Shown here: one piece after another, positions 1 to 9,893 of the stretch
How the letters are laid out: every line of letters begins with the position of its first letter
Position numbering within the stretch: the first letter of the stretch is position 1
Notes under the pieces: generated by a model
The model's database searches: none
What the model was told of the DNA's origin: nothing
What the model saw: the letters and a program-made list of their open reading frames with translations, nothing else
Program-made: the position numbers and the translations under genes
IMG/VR virus record: IMGVR_UViG_3300040801_001718
Location: 1-55,234 of that record
DNA length: 55,234 nt
From: a virus
Direction: 5' to 3' (one strand)

Positions 1-743
1 CTTAACATCATCATTTCTCTATTTGGGATAGTCATTAAAGGTACAAAAATAGATCTGGCTTCCACATCTTCAAATTTTAAAGAGCTAGATCCACTAATTG
101 TAGAATATTCGTAATCATTATTAAAAGTACCGTCCCAATCAAGCATAGTACCTTTAGAAAACTGCTGATTAGCACAACTTTTAAGATACAAGCCGTCATA
201 TAACGTTTCCATTATATCATCCCTTTCAGCTGTATCTATTGCAAACACATGTAAATTAACTTGTCTAGGAACTCTTTTACCAGCTCCCAACTGAAATCCC
301 TCTTTAATAAATCCTGATATATCAACCACTACAATAGGTACTTCAGAACTTTCAACCGCAGACCATTCATCTACAACTGAAACATAATTCCAACTATATG
401 TAACACTAGAAGGGGTTATACCCTGGTTAGGAAATATTATACGCCCATCAATGTAATCAATACGATAATTTGACCCACTAATAACTGATCCAAATTCATC
501 ATAAACAACAACTGAATTCTGTTGTTCAGTTATATCAGATGGATTATCTAAATATCTCCAACCACGCCCTAAACTTATAGGACTTGGTATCATTGAAGAC
601 TGAGCTTCATACACATACGAACCCACAGATGATTGATCTTCCAAATAAACCAAAGCAGCTGAGTCAGTTTCCACAAAATCATCTAATACATAGTTCTTTA
701 TGTAATGATGTAAACTAAGATCTTCTTTGCGTACTCTTTTCAT
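1..743 (-). CDS. Virion-associated protein, partial (runs off the left edge)
   Basis: An open frame of about 247 codons starts at the ATG at 743 and is still open at base 1, so the C-terminus is missing. The start overlaps the stop of the upstream gene in a TAATG arrangement. The protein begins MKRVRKEDLSLHHYI and is rich in beta-type segments with many Ser, Val, Tyr and Asp residues. There is no signal peptide or membrane segment. I do not recognise the family. It is the last gene of the structural run seen here, so a tail or connector component is the most likely role. That role is inferred from position only. Confidence 0.75.
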   Translation of the reverse strand, partial: MKRVRKEDLSLHHYIKNYVLDDFVETDSAALVYLEDQSSVGSYVYEAQSSMIPSPISLGRGWRYLDNPSDITEQQNSVVVYDEFGSVISGSNYRIDYIDGRIIFPNQGITPSSVTYSWNYVSVVDEWSAVESSEVPIVVVDISGFIKEGFQLGAGKRVPRQVNLHVFAIDTAERDDIMETLYDGLYLKSCANQQFSKGTMLDWDGTFNNDYEYSTISGSSSLKFEDVEARSIFVPLMTIPNREMMML

Positions 744-1300
744 TACCTCGCCCCTAATTTCTTTATATATTTATTCATGTCTAACTGAATTTGCTCAAAG
801 AAATCAGGTATACCAGGAAAATCAGAAAACCTCCAATCAGGTTTTTCAATCCATCCCCGTAATTCGATACCTTGATTATATTCTTCTCTAGACATTAGGT
901 ATGCCTGACCAGTTCTTCCTAAACGACTATAACGTTCTCTAGGAAACATTTCTCTAGCCATTTCCGTAGTAACTAAAACATATCTTCCACTAATTCCTTG
1001 TAAAATTGTACCTATTATTTTTAAACAATCAGTAGTATCGGGGTCTAACTCTTCAGTAAACCCCAACTTACGTTCATCACCAACACCAAATTTTATTTGA
1101 TCTTTAGTAACCATTAAACTGTTTTCAATAGTTTCTTCCAAAAAAGATTTAAATTCCTCCCGACAAACAGAAGGGCGCATTGGATCGTCCTCATCCTCTA
1201 ACACTATTATTTCGTTATCAAATCTATCCATAAGTTGTGATACAATGTCATTTTTAATATCTACCTTTATAAGGTTAATTAATTCTTTTTTAATTGACAT
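743..1300 (-). CDS. Hypothetical virion-region protein
   Basis: The protein has about 185 residues and starts MSIKKELINLIKVDIKN. The frame extends upstream to GTG codons at 1309 and 1306, but ATG at 1300 is the simplest start. The N-terminus is helical and amphipathic, the middle is acidic (VLEDEDD), and the C-terminal half contains aromatic segments such as WRFSDFPGIPDFFEQ. No membrane segment or catalytic motif is seen. It overlaps the 3' end of the previous gene and the start of the next one, so it is translationally coupled within the structural operon. The family is not recognised. A head-tail joining or tail-completion role would fit its position and size, but this is not shown by the sequence. 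Confidence 0.7.
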   Translation of the reverse strand: MSIKKELINLIKVDIKNDIVSQLMDRFDNEIIVLEDEDDPMRPSVCREEFKSFLEETIENSLMVTKDQIKFGVGDERKLGFTEELDPDTTDCLKIIGTILQGISGRYVLVTTEMAREMFPRERYSRLGRTGQAYLMSREEYNQGIELRGWIEKPDWRFSDFPGIPDFFEQIQLDMNKYIKKLGAR

Positions 1301-1829
1301 ATTCACCACTGCCTTTCCTTGGTTTGTCCATTGTGATAAAAGATACTATCAAAACAGATTTACCACCTATTCCTCTAATTATAGGCGGGTTAGATAATTT
1401 ACATTTTAGTCCATCAATTGTAACATATTTAGATGTTTTTATTATATCTAAATAACAAACATCGGTTTTTACTTCTACCGAGGTAGCACCTTCCATGCCA
1501 GCGGCACTAAAAGTTAAATTATTAGTTGCATTACCTTGAGGATTCCAAATAACTATACCTTGGATACATTTTCTACGAGAAGTAGTTAGTACACCTTTAC
1601 CATTACAAACAGGGCATCGTCCATAAGTAAAATAAGTAGGGCTAGAGGGATCCACCTTGCACACACCAGAACTTTTATCATGCACTTTATCATAATAACA
1701 ATTTGGACATTCTGACCGTCTATCTGGCAAATAGATAACAATACGACGGCCTAAACCATCTATGAGCCTTGTCATAGACTGCTTCCATCGCTTCTTGGCT
1801 TTTAAGCCTATTTTTCGATTTCTAGCCAT
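1290..1829 (-). CDS. Cys-rich (zinc-ribbon-like) virion-region protein
   Basis: A protein of 179 residues with a basic N-terminus (MARNRKIGLKAKKRWK). It carries two CxxC pairs, CPNC near residue 41 and CPVC near residue 73, the second followed by NGKGVL. This is the arrangement of a DnaJ-type or zinc-ribbon knuckle, so zinc binding is likely. The rest looks like beta structure. The ribosome site AGGGG lies about 7 bases before the ATG. The 3' end overlaps the following gene. Small Cys-pair proteins occur beside tail genes in several phages, but I cannot assign a specific function. Alternatives are a structural zinc fold in the baseplate or neck, or an assembly chaperone. Confidence 0.75.
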   Translation of the reverse strand: MARNRKIGLKAKKRWKQSMTRLIDGLGRRIVIYLPDRRSECPNCYYDKVHDKSSGVCKVDPSSPTYFTYGRCPVCNGKGVLTTSRRKCIQGIVIWNPQGNATNNLTFSAAGMEGATSVEVKTDVCYLDIIKTSKYVTIDGLKCKLSNPPIIRGIGGKSVLIVSFITMDKPRKGSGEYVN

Positions 1830-1840
1830 AAGTTACCCCT

Positions 1841-2308
1841 CTATTCCTGGTCATCCAAACACGGTTCCTCTTGCCAAGGCCAACCCTTGCTCCTTGCTGT
1901 AACTTCATCTACAACTCGGCTAATTATATCTCCGCGTTCTCTGACTGGTATTTGATCTGGACGTACCCTCAATATAACGTCTCCCTCTTTTAATCTTTGT
2001 ACTACTTCCGCATAATCTCTTTCTGGAATCTGGTCTGGTCGGGCTCTAACTAATAAATCACCCTCATTCATTCTACTTAATACTTCTCCATACCCTCTTT
2101 GTGGAATTTGATTAGGACGAAGTCTTAAAACAACTTCACCTGTTTCACGAACTAACACCTCCACATAATCTCTGGTTAAAACACACGTATGGGCATGGCT
2201 TTCTATAAAAGCCGCTAAAATTATTGGAATATATTCATGATAAGGAGTACCCCAACCCCAAGTGGAAATTGTGGTATGCCCCCATCCCCATACAGATATA
2301 CTACTCAA
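1841..2308 (-). CDS. Repeat protein with 26-residue RPDQIP repeats
   Basis: A protein of 155 residues read from a TTG start at 2308, with GAAGGAAC just upstream and no in-frame ATG near it. The N-terminus contains the doubled element VWGWG / TWGWG. Residues from about 70 on hold almost three copies of a 26-residue repeat with the core R-x-RP(D/N)QIP-x-R, followed by an EV..R..EGD(L/V) segment. The repeats alternate basic and acidic positions. The gene ends in TAG, the only TAG stop among the complete genes left of 27.8 kb. No known family is recognised. Its place between structural genes suggests a virion part. The repeat geometry would suit a small fibrous or solenoid element. Confidence 0.65.
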   Translation of the reverse strand: MSSISVWGWGHTTISTWGWGTPYHEYIPIILAAFIESHAHTCVLTRDYVEVLVRETGEVVLRLRPNQIPQRGYGEVLSRMNEGDLLVRARPDQIPERDYAEVVQRLKEGDVILRVRPDQIPVRERGDIISRVVDEVTARSKGWPWQEEPCLDDQE

Positions 2309-2309
2309 T

Positions 2310-2801
2310 TTAAGTTCCTTCCTTAGCTTTAGATCTTTTAGAAGTCATTCCAGTAATTTGATAAATATCATCACCATTTATATCACTCGCATCATAAATT
2401 AATAATGGCGTAACATTATCGTCATCATATAATATCCAATTATCCTGACTTCCATTTTCCAATTCAAGTTTATTTTCAAATATCTTTTTCATTAACAAAA
2501 CCCTACAATCAATATTATCCGACATTAAATAAATATTACTAGAAATATCCCCATATTCACCGGTAGCCCCTTCAAGAAATCTATCTTTTTGTATTAGACT
2601 CGTGCCACCATCAGCTAACATAGTGTAATCTTTAGTCATATCATAAGTATAAAAATTAAATCTATAAAAACCACTGCCTACTTCTTCCATAGTATCTTCA
2701 GCCGCTATAGTTCCTGTATCCACGTGTCTTATTCTAATCAATGGATTCAAATTAACAGCAGGTTGTCCCTGCTTTTCAAAATATGCCACTACCCATGCCA
2801 T
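2310..2801 (-). CDS. Paralogue of the N-terminal module of the 759-residue fibre protein
   Basis: I place the start at the ATG at 2801 (MAWVVAYFEKQGQPAV), preceded by GGGGG at a normal distance and just after the stop of the upstream gene. This gives about 163 residues. An upstream ATG at 2894 would overlap the neighbour deeply and is less likely. The sequence runs parallel to the first 170 residues of the protein at 12872-15151: shared features include the PL..I..(V)DTGT-type strand, GSGFYRFNFYTYD against GDGFYRYSFDAYE, RLELDD/KLELEN, and the NWILYDDD segment. It is therefore a stand-alone copy of an attachment or adaptor module used in a fibre protein. A virion role is likely. Confidence 0.75.
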   Translation of the reverse strand: MAWVVAYFEKQGQPAVNLNPLIRIRHVDTGTIAAEDTMEEVGSGFYRFNFYTYDMTKDYTMLADGGTSLIQKDRFLEGATGEYGDISSNIYLMSDNIDCRVLLMKKIFENKLELENGSQDNWILYDDDNVTPLLIYDASDINGDDIYQITGMTSKRSKAKEGT

Positions 2802-2805
2802 ATTA

Positions 2806-3666
2806 TTACGCCCCCGGTAATTTAGAAGTTGTAGATCTATACATTTCAAAAGACCCATATCCCTTACTAACATTATCCGATTCCGGAGTAACAATTAAAC
2901 CAGTAACATACCAACCAGCTGGAACAGGATCAACCTGCGAACCTTCAGCATTTAATTCATCACCCATCGGACAATTCGTGTACATATGCTGCTTTCGAAC
3001 AAAAGACGCATAAAAAACATCCTTAGATGCATAAGCATACATATCATTACCTGAAAGTCCTAACATCGCGGCCGGAATCAAACCATTGGGATTTGGATAG
3101 TAATTTCCAGAGGGTACTGTTACATACATTGAACAATGACTGCCCCAAGGCGCATCGAAAAAATATAAAGTACCATCTTTTAAATAGACTGGTTCATTAA
3201 ACATTATATCCACTTTCTTAGCTTTAAAACCACCCTCAATAATTGGTGCGTTTTCTACCGTATTAGGATCATATATGTCATCATTATTGGAAAAATCCCA
3301 TAACATAACTTTACCATTACCTATTTCATCATCCACTGAGTCCCCAACCATTGTAAAATACGTTTGGGTACCTAAAGGTCTTGTATCAGCACGAACTAAT
3401 GGTCTTCCGTCTTCCATAGTTGGACCATTATGTTTAAACGAAGTGATGTAAATAACTGCATTTGATATAGATAGGTCGTTATATCCGTCATTTACTGTTA
3501 AAGTTCTATTTGAAATTTTTGTTATCAAATCTGAACTATCAGCCAAATCATACAAACTGATGCCATCGGTTGATCCTAAATCCACTATCCCACTTGCAGT
3601 TATTGTTACACCTAAATCATCAATAGAAACTAAAGTATTAGTGTTATTAATAACGTTAACTATCAT
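2806..3666 (-). CDS. Beta-rich virion protein
   Basis: The start is placed at ATG 3666 (MIVNVINNTNTLVSID), which has GGAGG 7 bases upstream; the ATG at 3687 lacks such a site. The result is 286 residues. The sequence is dominated by predicted beta strands with few charged patches. The N-terminal 60 residues (VTITASGIVDLGSTDGI) look like a small beta domain, followed by a larger domain with many Tyr, Gly and Pro residues that ends in a compact strand (GWYVTGLIVTPES). No signal peptide is present. I do not recognise the family. The setting between fibre genes suggests a tail or capsid-surface protein. Confidence 0.7.
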   Translation of the reverse strand: MIVNVINNTNTLVSIDDLGVTITASGIVDLGSTDGISLYDLADSSDLITKISNRTLTVNDGYNDLSISNAVIYITSFKHNGPTMEDGRPLVRADTRPLGTQTYFTMVGDSVDDEIGNGKVMLWDFSNNDDIYDPNTVENAPIIEGGFKAKKVDIMFNEPVYLKDGTLYFFDAPWGSHCSMYVTVPSGNYYPNPNGLIPAAMLGLSGNDMYAYASKDVFYASFVRKQHMYTNCPMGDELNAEGSQVDPVPAGWYVTGLIVTPESDNVSKGYGSFEMYRSTTSKLPGA

Positions 3667-3667
3667 T

Positions 3668-3979
3668 TTACACCTCCTCAGCATCAAAATATGGTTCTAA
3701 CGATAACAACCATTCATAGGCTGAGCTGACATGGTTTTTATTTAAATTATTTAAATACTCCTGTGAAAAATAAGTAGTAAAAGACCCACCAGAACATTTG
3801 TGTTTAAGTTGAGTAATTTCGGGTTTACCAGCATCATAAGTATCTTTATCTTTATAAACATTTAATACTACATTCACAGACGCTACATCTTTATATTCAA
3901 AATTAATATTACACACCACCAAATAGGCATCTGATAAAACTACTCCATTTTCTAAAGTTAAGGACATTTGAATAGCCAT
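3668..3979 (-). CDS. Small hypothetical structural-region protein
   Basis: A protein of 103 residues beginning MAIQMSLTLENGVVLSD, with GGAGG 9 bases before the ATG. It looks like a single small beta-sandwich (alternating hydrophobic residues, VNVVLNVYKDKDTYDAG) followed by a short helix near LSLEPYF. It sits between the giant fibre gene and the next virion gene with gaps of a few bases, so it belongs to the same transcript. The family is not recognised. Small proteins directly downstream of large fibre genes are sometimes fibre chaperones or adaptors, but nothing in the sequence proves that here. Confidence 0.65.
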   Translation of the reverse strand: MAIQMSLTLENGVVLSDAYLVVCNINFEYKDVASVNVVLNVYKDKDTYDAGKPEITQLKHKCSGGSFTTYFSQEYLNNLNKNHVSSAYEWLLSLEPYFDAEEV

Positions 3980-3994
3980 TATTTATTCCTCCTA

Positions 3995-6900
3995 TTAACT
4001 ACTTCTAAAATAAGTTAATCTTATATAATTATCACTTGCAACCATACTACACGTAGTAGATGACCCTTGCTGGTCACATACTAATTCCAGATAATCATTA
4101 GTACTCAATTGTATTAAAAATGGTCCAGCCCCTATACTTCCAGAATCCTCGGTTGTATTTCTTGTATAATTAGTGGATGTACCCCTACCTAAATAATCAG
4201 AACCATTTTTTCTTATTCTGCCTCTCACATTACTTCGCCCAGAGGCACCGTCATAATACAAATTGTATGAAACTTCATACCAACCATTCTGGTCTACGTA
4301 CACGCGTGAATTATTCGTAGAATTATCGTGAGTAAAATAATCATCATCTTTTAAATCTTCTTGATTCCAACCCACCGCAACTGGCGTAGATGAATTTACA
4401 TTAGTTGTGTTTGTACTATAGCACTGGATTGTTTTTGGCGCGCCGACAGTCACAGTTGTATAACTTACACCACTTGTAACAGTTACATTACCTTCAAAAT
4501 TTAGGTTAGAAACCGATGAAGCTTCTATTGATCCGTCTTGTGATATATTAATAGTAGCTCCAACACCTGGCTGTCCATTTTGACCTGCCGGACCCTGCTC
4601 TCCTCGTAAACCTTTTAAAGAAATTATTGTTAAAATAGTATCATCTGTTCCAGTAGTACTTCCAGAAGTATTTTCATATGCCTGTAAAGTTATATAATCA
4701 TTTTGTTGTAATGAAATAATAAATGAACCAGTTAATTCATGTTCTTCATTAGTATAAGTATTAACTTCTGATTCACTACCATCAAGTACAGTAGACCCGT
4801 TCTTCAATATCCGGCTGTAACTGTAATTAGAGCTACTTCTTATTACTTGGAATTTATAGGTAATGAAATATAACCCTGTTTCTTTTATATTTATACGCTC
4901 AGTATTACTATCATCATGTTCTAACACATCTGTATCGTTTTCAAAATCAGTGGTATCAAATGTTACATCTCCCCAACTACCTGGAAAAGTAAAATCAGTA
5001 GTTCTTCTTATCTGACATGCCGGTAAATCACCAGTTTCAATAGCATCTATCTGGTCAGCTAAAGCACCAGAAACGGAAGTTAACAAATTGTCTACTTCAG
5101 TTTCCGTGTAGTATCTATTATCATGATCTGTACTACCAGCTGCTGTATGATTTGTAATCCAAGCATCAACCTGAGTCTGAGTATAATATCTTGCATCACC
5201 CCTTGTATCATTGTGGTATTGTGAATGATCATCATCACCTAATCCTGTTAATTCTCCATGGTCAGTTGTTAAACCAGAAATTTCATCATCCACATACTTC
5301 TTATCAACTAATTCTGTAGTATTCGTAAATGTTGGATGAGAACTATAAGAAACTTTTCCAGTATAAGCACGGGTTCCATTTGACAAACTATACTGATTAT
5401 GATCATCATCATCAAGACCAGATAAATCACCATGGTCTGGACTAAATGATGACAACGCATCATCCACATATTTCTTATCAACAATATCAGTAGTAGACGT
5501 AAAAGTTTTATGTGAGTCATAACCAACTATACCTGTAAAAGGTCTAGTCCCAGACACAAGCACGTACTGAAAATGATCGTCATCTTGTAAACCCATTAAC
5601 AGTCCATGATCTAAATTACCACTAATAGTAACATTACCAGACAAAGTTGTCAACAAATAATCTACTTGCGTCTGCGTATAATATCGTGAATCTCCACGAA
5701 AATCATTGTGATATTGAATATGGTCATCATTAGCTAATCCACCAAGATCCCCGTGGTTTGATAAACCAGGCAATACACCATCACGGCCATAAGCAGTATA
5801 AACAATTGCTTGATCCAAATCAGTGAGATCAGTAGCCCCTCGTTTTACTATTAAATAGGCTCTTAAAACTGCGCCTTCTACAGAACCAGTAAGTAAATCA
5901 AAATTATCAGAGCTAATACCATCATAAGCTAACGATAGTGAATCATAACAATGCTGTCCCCACAATACAACTGTTACATCAGATACAGCAAAATAATAAA
6001 TTCTCTGAACAGTCCATTTTCCTGTAGGAACAGGTGTTAATACACCACCGACATCATAATAGTTAGGATCTATTTCACTTTTTTCAGTATAACGATAACT
6101 ATTAGAAATTTGATAATAGTATGAAGAAATTGAATTATCTGCTGTAGATTCATAAATATTAGGACTAGTTGGCTGATTTGTTCTATTTGCTCCTTTTCTA
6201 AATGCTTTACCAGCAGTTCTTCTTAAAGTCATAGGTGTAATAGTTGATACAGAATATCTATTTCCAGTTATGTTAACAGCGCCATAAGAATCAATAAAAT
6301 CCTCTAATGTTTTTGCTGCACAATACGCGGCTGTAGTATAATTAGCAATATTTGTAATTTCATCTGAACCAGAAATTGTTGACCAGTACTTACCCAAAAC
6401 AGCTGTGCTTCTTCTTTCTAACGCACTAAAATCATTATCTATAATTAATCCACCAACTCCTGATGAAACTCTATAAACTCCTATCCACTTATAAAAATCA
6501 CCATTCAAAGACCCACTAATACTTTGAGTTGGCCAAGACAATGTCTCAACCACAGGATCACCAGGATCTGACATATCCACATATATAGAAGTACCAGATA
6601 TAACATCCAACATATAAGAATTGATAGCATTTATAGATAAAGTACCGCCAGTTAAAATTCCAGTAGTATCAGCATATACTGCCAAATCCACATTGGCGTT
6701 GTCCTTTTTGAATCCACCAGCGGTTATTGTGTAATCACCAGCGTTCCAATCATTTGTAAGGGGCACTGATCCATCCTTATATAGCATTTGATTTGTTATA
6801 GACCCTGATATGGAATCCACTTCTGTTTCAGTGTAATAAAGATCATTTAAGGTTCCACTATCTAAATCTGTCTGTGAATAAGTAGTATTATCTACATAAG

Positions 6901-9892
6901 CTTTAATGGATTGTTGCGTAGCCAGAGCATATCTATCATCTGAATTCATCGTATCTTCATCAAGAACTTTATTAACATTAACGCCTGAATTAAATTGAAC
7001 TGTACCATCATAATTTAATTGAAACGCTAACAAAGACCCTTGATATTTAAAAGTTACTGGTGGAGTAGACCCAGTACCCTTACCTATTTCCCACCCTCTT
7101 AATGACCCATTTTGATCACTATAAAGATTAAAATAAGTACCATAATTCCAAGCATTAGATCCTTTGGATATACAAGTTAATTCTGCTTTTTCATTAACAG
7201 CTTCAACACCTAGTATTGATTCTTCTCCATCAGTGGGATTCTCATAAATTAAACCTTTATATCCATAATAATCAGCAGTGTATCTTAATTTTGGCTTAGT
7301 TAATTTACCTGTTTCAACAGTAAATATAATTTGGTCTTCATCATCACCAGTTCCAATAGTAGTATAATTATCATCTGAATCATAAGCATTGATGTAAACA
7401 TTAGTTGGATCCTGGATATCTAAAGAATCATTACTCAGTGGAGCTCTAGAATTCACAATCCTTAAAGTAGACGTATCTTTTTGTTCTATACCAGGATTTA
7501 CAGCTGAATCTTCAATAACGCTATTATCAATCAATAGAACAGCTGAATCCTTAACCACTATATTTTTTTCAACACCCCAAATATTCGTGCCACCAAATAA
7601 TTCTACATGGGTACCATCACCTTCTACGTATAGCGCAGTACCACTCAGCGTATTTGTAGAACAAAATTCGGCGTCGGCAAAATAAGCTTCACCATTAGAA
7701 ACATGAATATGTTTATCCCAACAATCCTCAACAAATAAAGCATCAGCATCAAATAATAGATAATCACCATCAAGTCTAATAGCAGTGCCGCATCTACGAA
7801 TATCACATCCACGCATATAGATATTAGATTCAATATCACTATATAAACCATATCTAACACCTCTAATATCTATGTTTTCAAAATATATTTCTTCATAACT
7901 ATCGTCATTCACTTGTATACCAATAGTACCAGAAGCTGTTTCCATAGAAGGAACATTAGTTGCATCAATACCGAAATCAAGTAAAGCTGTATTATACTGT
8001 ATATCAAACAAAGTATTTACAGAACTGTTTAAAGGTTTAAATCTAACCGAGTCTGTACTATAACCAGCGATAGTAACTAAGTACGGAGTGTCAATAGTTA
8101 CGGTTCCACTAAGTGTATACTCACCAGGTTCAATTTCAATAGCATATTTATCAGTACCACTTCCAGTTGTTTTAACTTGATTAATAGCATCATAAATATT
8201 ATCATAATCACCGCCTCTAAGAGCAACAACCAATTTTCTATCAAAAATACTTTTATATGCACCACTTACTTGCATATTACCATTAGATGGTGAATTAACA
8301 AAATTATAAGTTCCGTTACCAACAACGCCATCTTCAGCATCAATGTCATCAAAATGGCTTATTAGCGTACCGGTATTCCATGTGTTAGCGAAATAATTAT
8401 TTTCAAAATCACTGACAGTAACTCTGTTTCCGGTAGATCTTATAGTTGTACCATCAGTTGCAGAATAAGCATATCCGGTACCAACACTTCCTGGACCAGT
8501 TACTTCTATAAGATTATGCGCAGAATAAATTATACCTGAAGACGCATTATTTCTCATAAAGGTCATTATACCACCAAAACCTGAACTAGTAGCATTCATT
8601 ATAGCTTGACTTGTATATGCTTTTATTTCTGAATCATTAGCGTTGTTATAAATAGTAAAATAATAATCATAAGAATTAGCAGATGTATGAACTGATGTTG
8701 ACGAATCTCTAAACGATATTGATCCATTTATAGTATTTATTAACGAATGAGTACCTCCACCAGCTACTATATTAAAATATTGCAAAGCTGACCCAGACAC
8801 TCTAAAAGTTCCGCCACCATCTACATATATAGCATCACCATAAGTTGCGGTAGTCATCATAAATACGTGACATGAGTCAATATAATTAATTGCAGAACTA
8901 ACTGATCTAATTGCATGACAACCTGGTATACCTACAGGTTGAGATCTTACAGACAACTCATCTAAAGCGATACTATCAGTACCATTTAAAGTCAACGTTG
9001 TTCCAGAATAAGAAGTCAAAATACAATTAGTAGTATTATCTCCTCTTAATATTATATCTTTATCAACAACAAAATTACCTATATAAGTACCAGGATGAAT
9101 ATTTATTACATTACCATCTTCCGCAGAATCTATAGCCTGTTGTAAATCAGAATAATCACCACCAGATTCAGCAACATCTATATAATTAACTATACCTTTA
9201 TCATCGGTTACCTGTCTCCATCTATAATTAGGTAATCCACCAGAACCAAAATTATTTGCAACTAAAGTCGCAAAAGATCCTGGCTTTTCAAAATAAAAAC
9301 TATCAGATGGACCAATATCTTGACCAGACTCAGTTTGTAATATTATTGAATTACTTTCAGTCATTAAACCTGGCTTTCTAAAAAATAATTCACTGTTAAC
9401 ATTACCGCTATCTACATCAGGAATTGTTATTGTTAGTGCACCAAGATTTGAATCTAAATAATATACTGCATTTAGTTTGGTTATCGTCCAACTACCACTT
9501 GAAGTTAATGTACATCCTTTTTCTCCAGACTGAGTACCATTAACCCCGTCATAAGTTAAATAAATAACATCTGACACACCTCTAGCAGTTGATCCTATTT
9601 CTGACCAATCAGTACCGCCTTCACCATCAGAAACAAGTATATAACCAGAATCAATATTTCCAGTGTCAATACTATCAGGATCATCTCCTGGCAAACTTGT
9701 AGGATGATTTTCAATAATCCCAGATAAAGTTGCTTCTTCTTGTGATGACAATTCCGAATTGAATATAATATTAAGATCATCTGGTTTAGTAAAAAGCACA
9801 TAACCTAAACCACTTAATGTTGGTTCCGCTAATATTTCGGAATGAAGAATTCCACAATAAACGTCGGATTTAGTATACGAATATTCATACAT
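3995..9892 (-). CDS. Giant modular tail-fibre/adhesin (beta-helix, DDDH repeats, C1q-like heads)
   Basis: 1,965 residues, start ATG 9892 with GGAGG 10 bases upstream. Modules in order: an N-terminal region to about residue 240; a pectate-lyase-like right-handed beta-helix from about 245 (GGDYSDLQQAID, then INIHPGTYIGNF); a second beta-helix from about 555 (GGDYDNIYDAINQ, then IEIEPGEYTLSG); a long linker; four DHG.L.GL.DDDH.QY repeats between about 1370 and 1570, paired with VDKKYVDD segments; a C1q/TNF-like beta-sandwich from about 1626; a short collagen-like stretch (GEQGPAGQNGQPG) near 1765; and a second C1q-like domain to the end. Such proteins bind or degrade surface polysaccharide and form trimers. 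I see no certain catalytic residues. It is by far the longest protein in the window and almost certainly a host-recognition fibre. Confidence 0.9.
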   Translation of the reverse strand: MYEYSYTKSDVYCGILHSEILAEPTLSGLGYVLFTKPDDLNIIFNSELSSQEEATLSGIIENHPTSLPGDDPDSIDTGNIDSGYILVSDGEGGTDWSEIGSTARGVSDVIYLTYDGVNGTQSGEKGCTLTSSGSWTITKLNAVYYLDSNLGALTITIPDVDSGNVNSELFFRKPGLMTESNSIILQTESGQDIGPSDSFYFEKPGSFATLVANNFGSGGLPNYRWRQVTDDKGIVNYIDVAESGGDYSDLQQAIDSAEDGNVINIHPGTYIGNFVVDKDIILRGDNTTNCILTSYSGTTLTLNGTDSIALDELSVRSQPVGIPGCHAIRSVSSAINYIDSCHVFMMTTATYGDAIYVDGGGTFRVSGSALQYFNIVAGGGTHSLINTINGSISFRDSSTSVHTSANSYDYYFTIYNNANDSEIKAYTSQAIMNATSSGFGGIMTFMRNNASSGIIYSAHNLIEVTGPGSVGTGYAYSATDGTTIRSTGNRVTVSDFENNYFANTWNTGTLISHFDDIDAEDGVVGNGTYNFVNSPSNGNMQVSGAYKSIFDRKLVVALRGGDYDNIYDAINQVKTTGSGTDKYAIEIEPGEYTLSGTVTIDTPYLVTIAGYSTDSVRFKPLNSSVNTLFDIQYNTALLDFGIDATNVPSMETASGTIGIQVNDDSYEEIYFENIDIRGVRYGLYSDIESNIYMRGCDIRRCGTAIRLDGDYLLFDADALFVEDCWDKHIHVSNGEAYFADAEFCSTNTLSGTALYVEGDGTHVELFGGTNIWGVEKNIVVKDSAVLLIDNSVIEDSAVNPGIEQKDTSTLRIVNSRAPLSNDSLDIQDPTNVYINAYDSDDNYTTIGTGDDEDQIIFTVETGKLTKPKLRYTADYYGYKGLIYENPTDGEESILGVEAVNEKAELTCISKGSNAWNYGTYFNLYSDQNGSLRGWEIGKGTGSTPPVTFKYQGSLLAFQLNYDGTVQFNSGVNVNKVLDEDTMNSDDRYALATQQSIKAYVDNTTYSQTDLDSGTLNDLYYTETEVDSISGSITNQMLYKDGSVPLTNDWNAGDYTITAGGFKKDNANVDLAVYADTTGILTGGTLSINAINSYMLDVISGTSIYVDMSDPGDPVVETLSWPTQSISGSLNGDFYKWIGVYRVSSGVGGLIIDNDFSALERRSTAVLGKYWSTISGSDEITNIANYTTAAYCAAKTLEDFIDSYGAVNITGNRYSVSTITPMTLRRTAGKAFRKGANRTNQPTSPNIYESTADNSISSYYYQISNSYRYTEKSEIDPNYYDVGGVLTPVPTGKWTVQRIYYFAVSDVTVVLWGQHCYDSLSLAYDGISSDNFDLLTGSVEGAVLRAYLIVKRGATDLTDLDQAIVYTAYGRDGVLPGLSNHGDLGGLANDDHIQYHNDFRGDSRYYTQTQVDYLLTTLSGNVTISGNLDHGLLMGLQDDDHFQYVLVSGTRPFTGIVGYDSHKTFTSTTDIVDKKYVDDALSSFSPDHGDLSGLDDDDHNQYSLSNGTRAYTGKVSYSSHPTFTNTTELVDKKYVDDEISGLTTDHGELTGLGDDDHSQYHNDTRGDARYYTQTQVDAWITNHTAAGSTDHDNRYYTETEVDNLLTSVSGALADQIDAIETGDLPACQIRRTTDFTFPGSWGDVTFDTTDFENDTDVLEHDDSNTERINIKETGLYFITYKFQVIRSSSNYSYSRILKNGSTVLDGSESEVNTYTNEEHELTGSFIISLQQNDYITLQAYENTSGSTTGTDDTILTIISLKGLRGEQGPAGQNGQPGVGATINISQDGSIEASSVSNLNFEGNVTVTSGVSYTTVTVGAPKTIQCYSTNTTNVNSSTPVAVGWNQEDLKDDDYFTHDNSTNNSRVYVDQNGWYEVSYNLYYDGASGRSNVRGRIRKNGSDYLGRGTSTNYTRNTTEDSGSIGAGPFLIQLSTNDYLELVCDQQGSSTTCSMVASDNYIRLTYFRSS

Positions 9893-9893
9893 A

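Noticed and set aside
2783-3013. Plus-strand open frames inside minus-strand genes (here and at many other places)
   Set aside because: They lie fully opposite good minus-strand genes, lack ribosome sites, and their codon use and protein composition look random. Nothing on the plus strand has independent support.
5308-5526. Minus-strand alternative-frame reading inside the giant fibre gene
   Set aside because: Low-complexity Leu/Met/Ile-rich translation typical of an out-of-frame shadow, without ribosome site. The same holds for 7645-7860 and 9595-9801.
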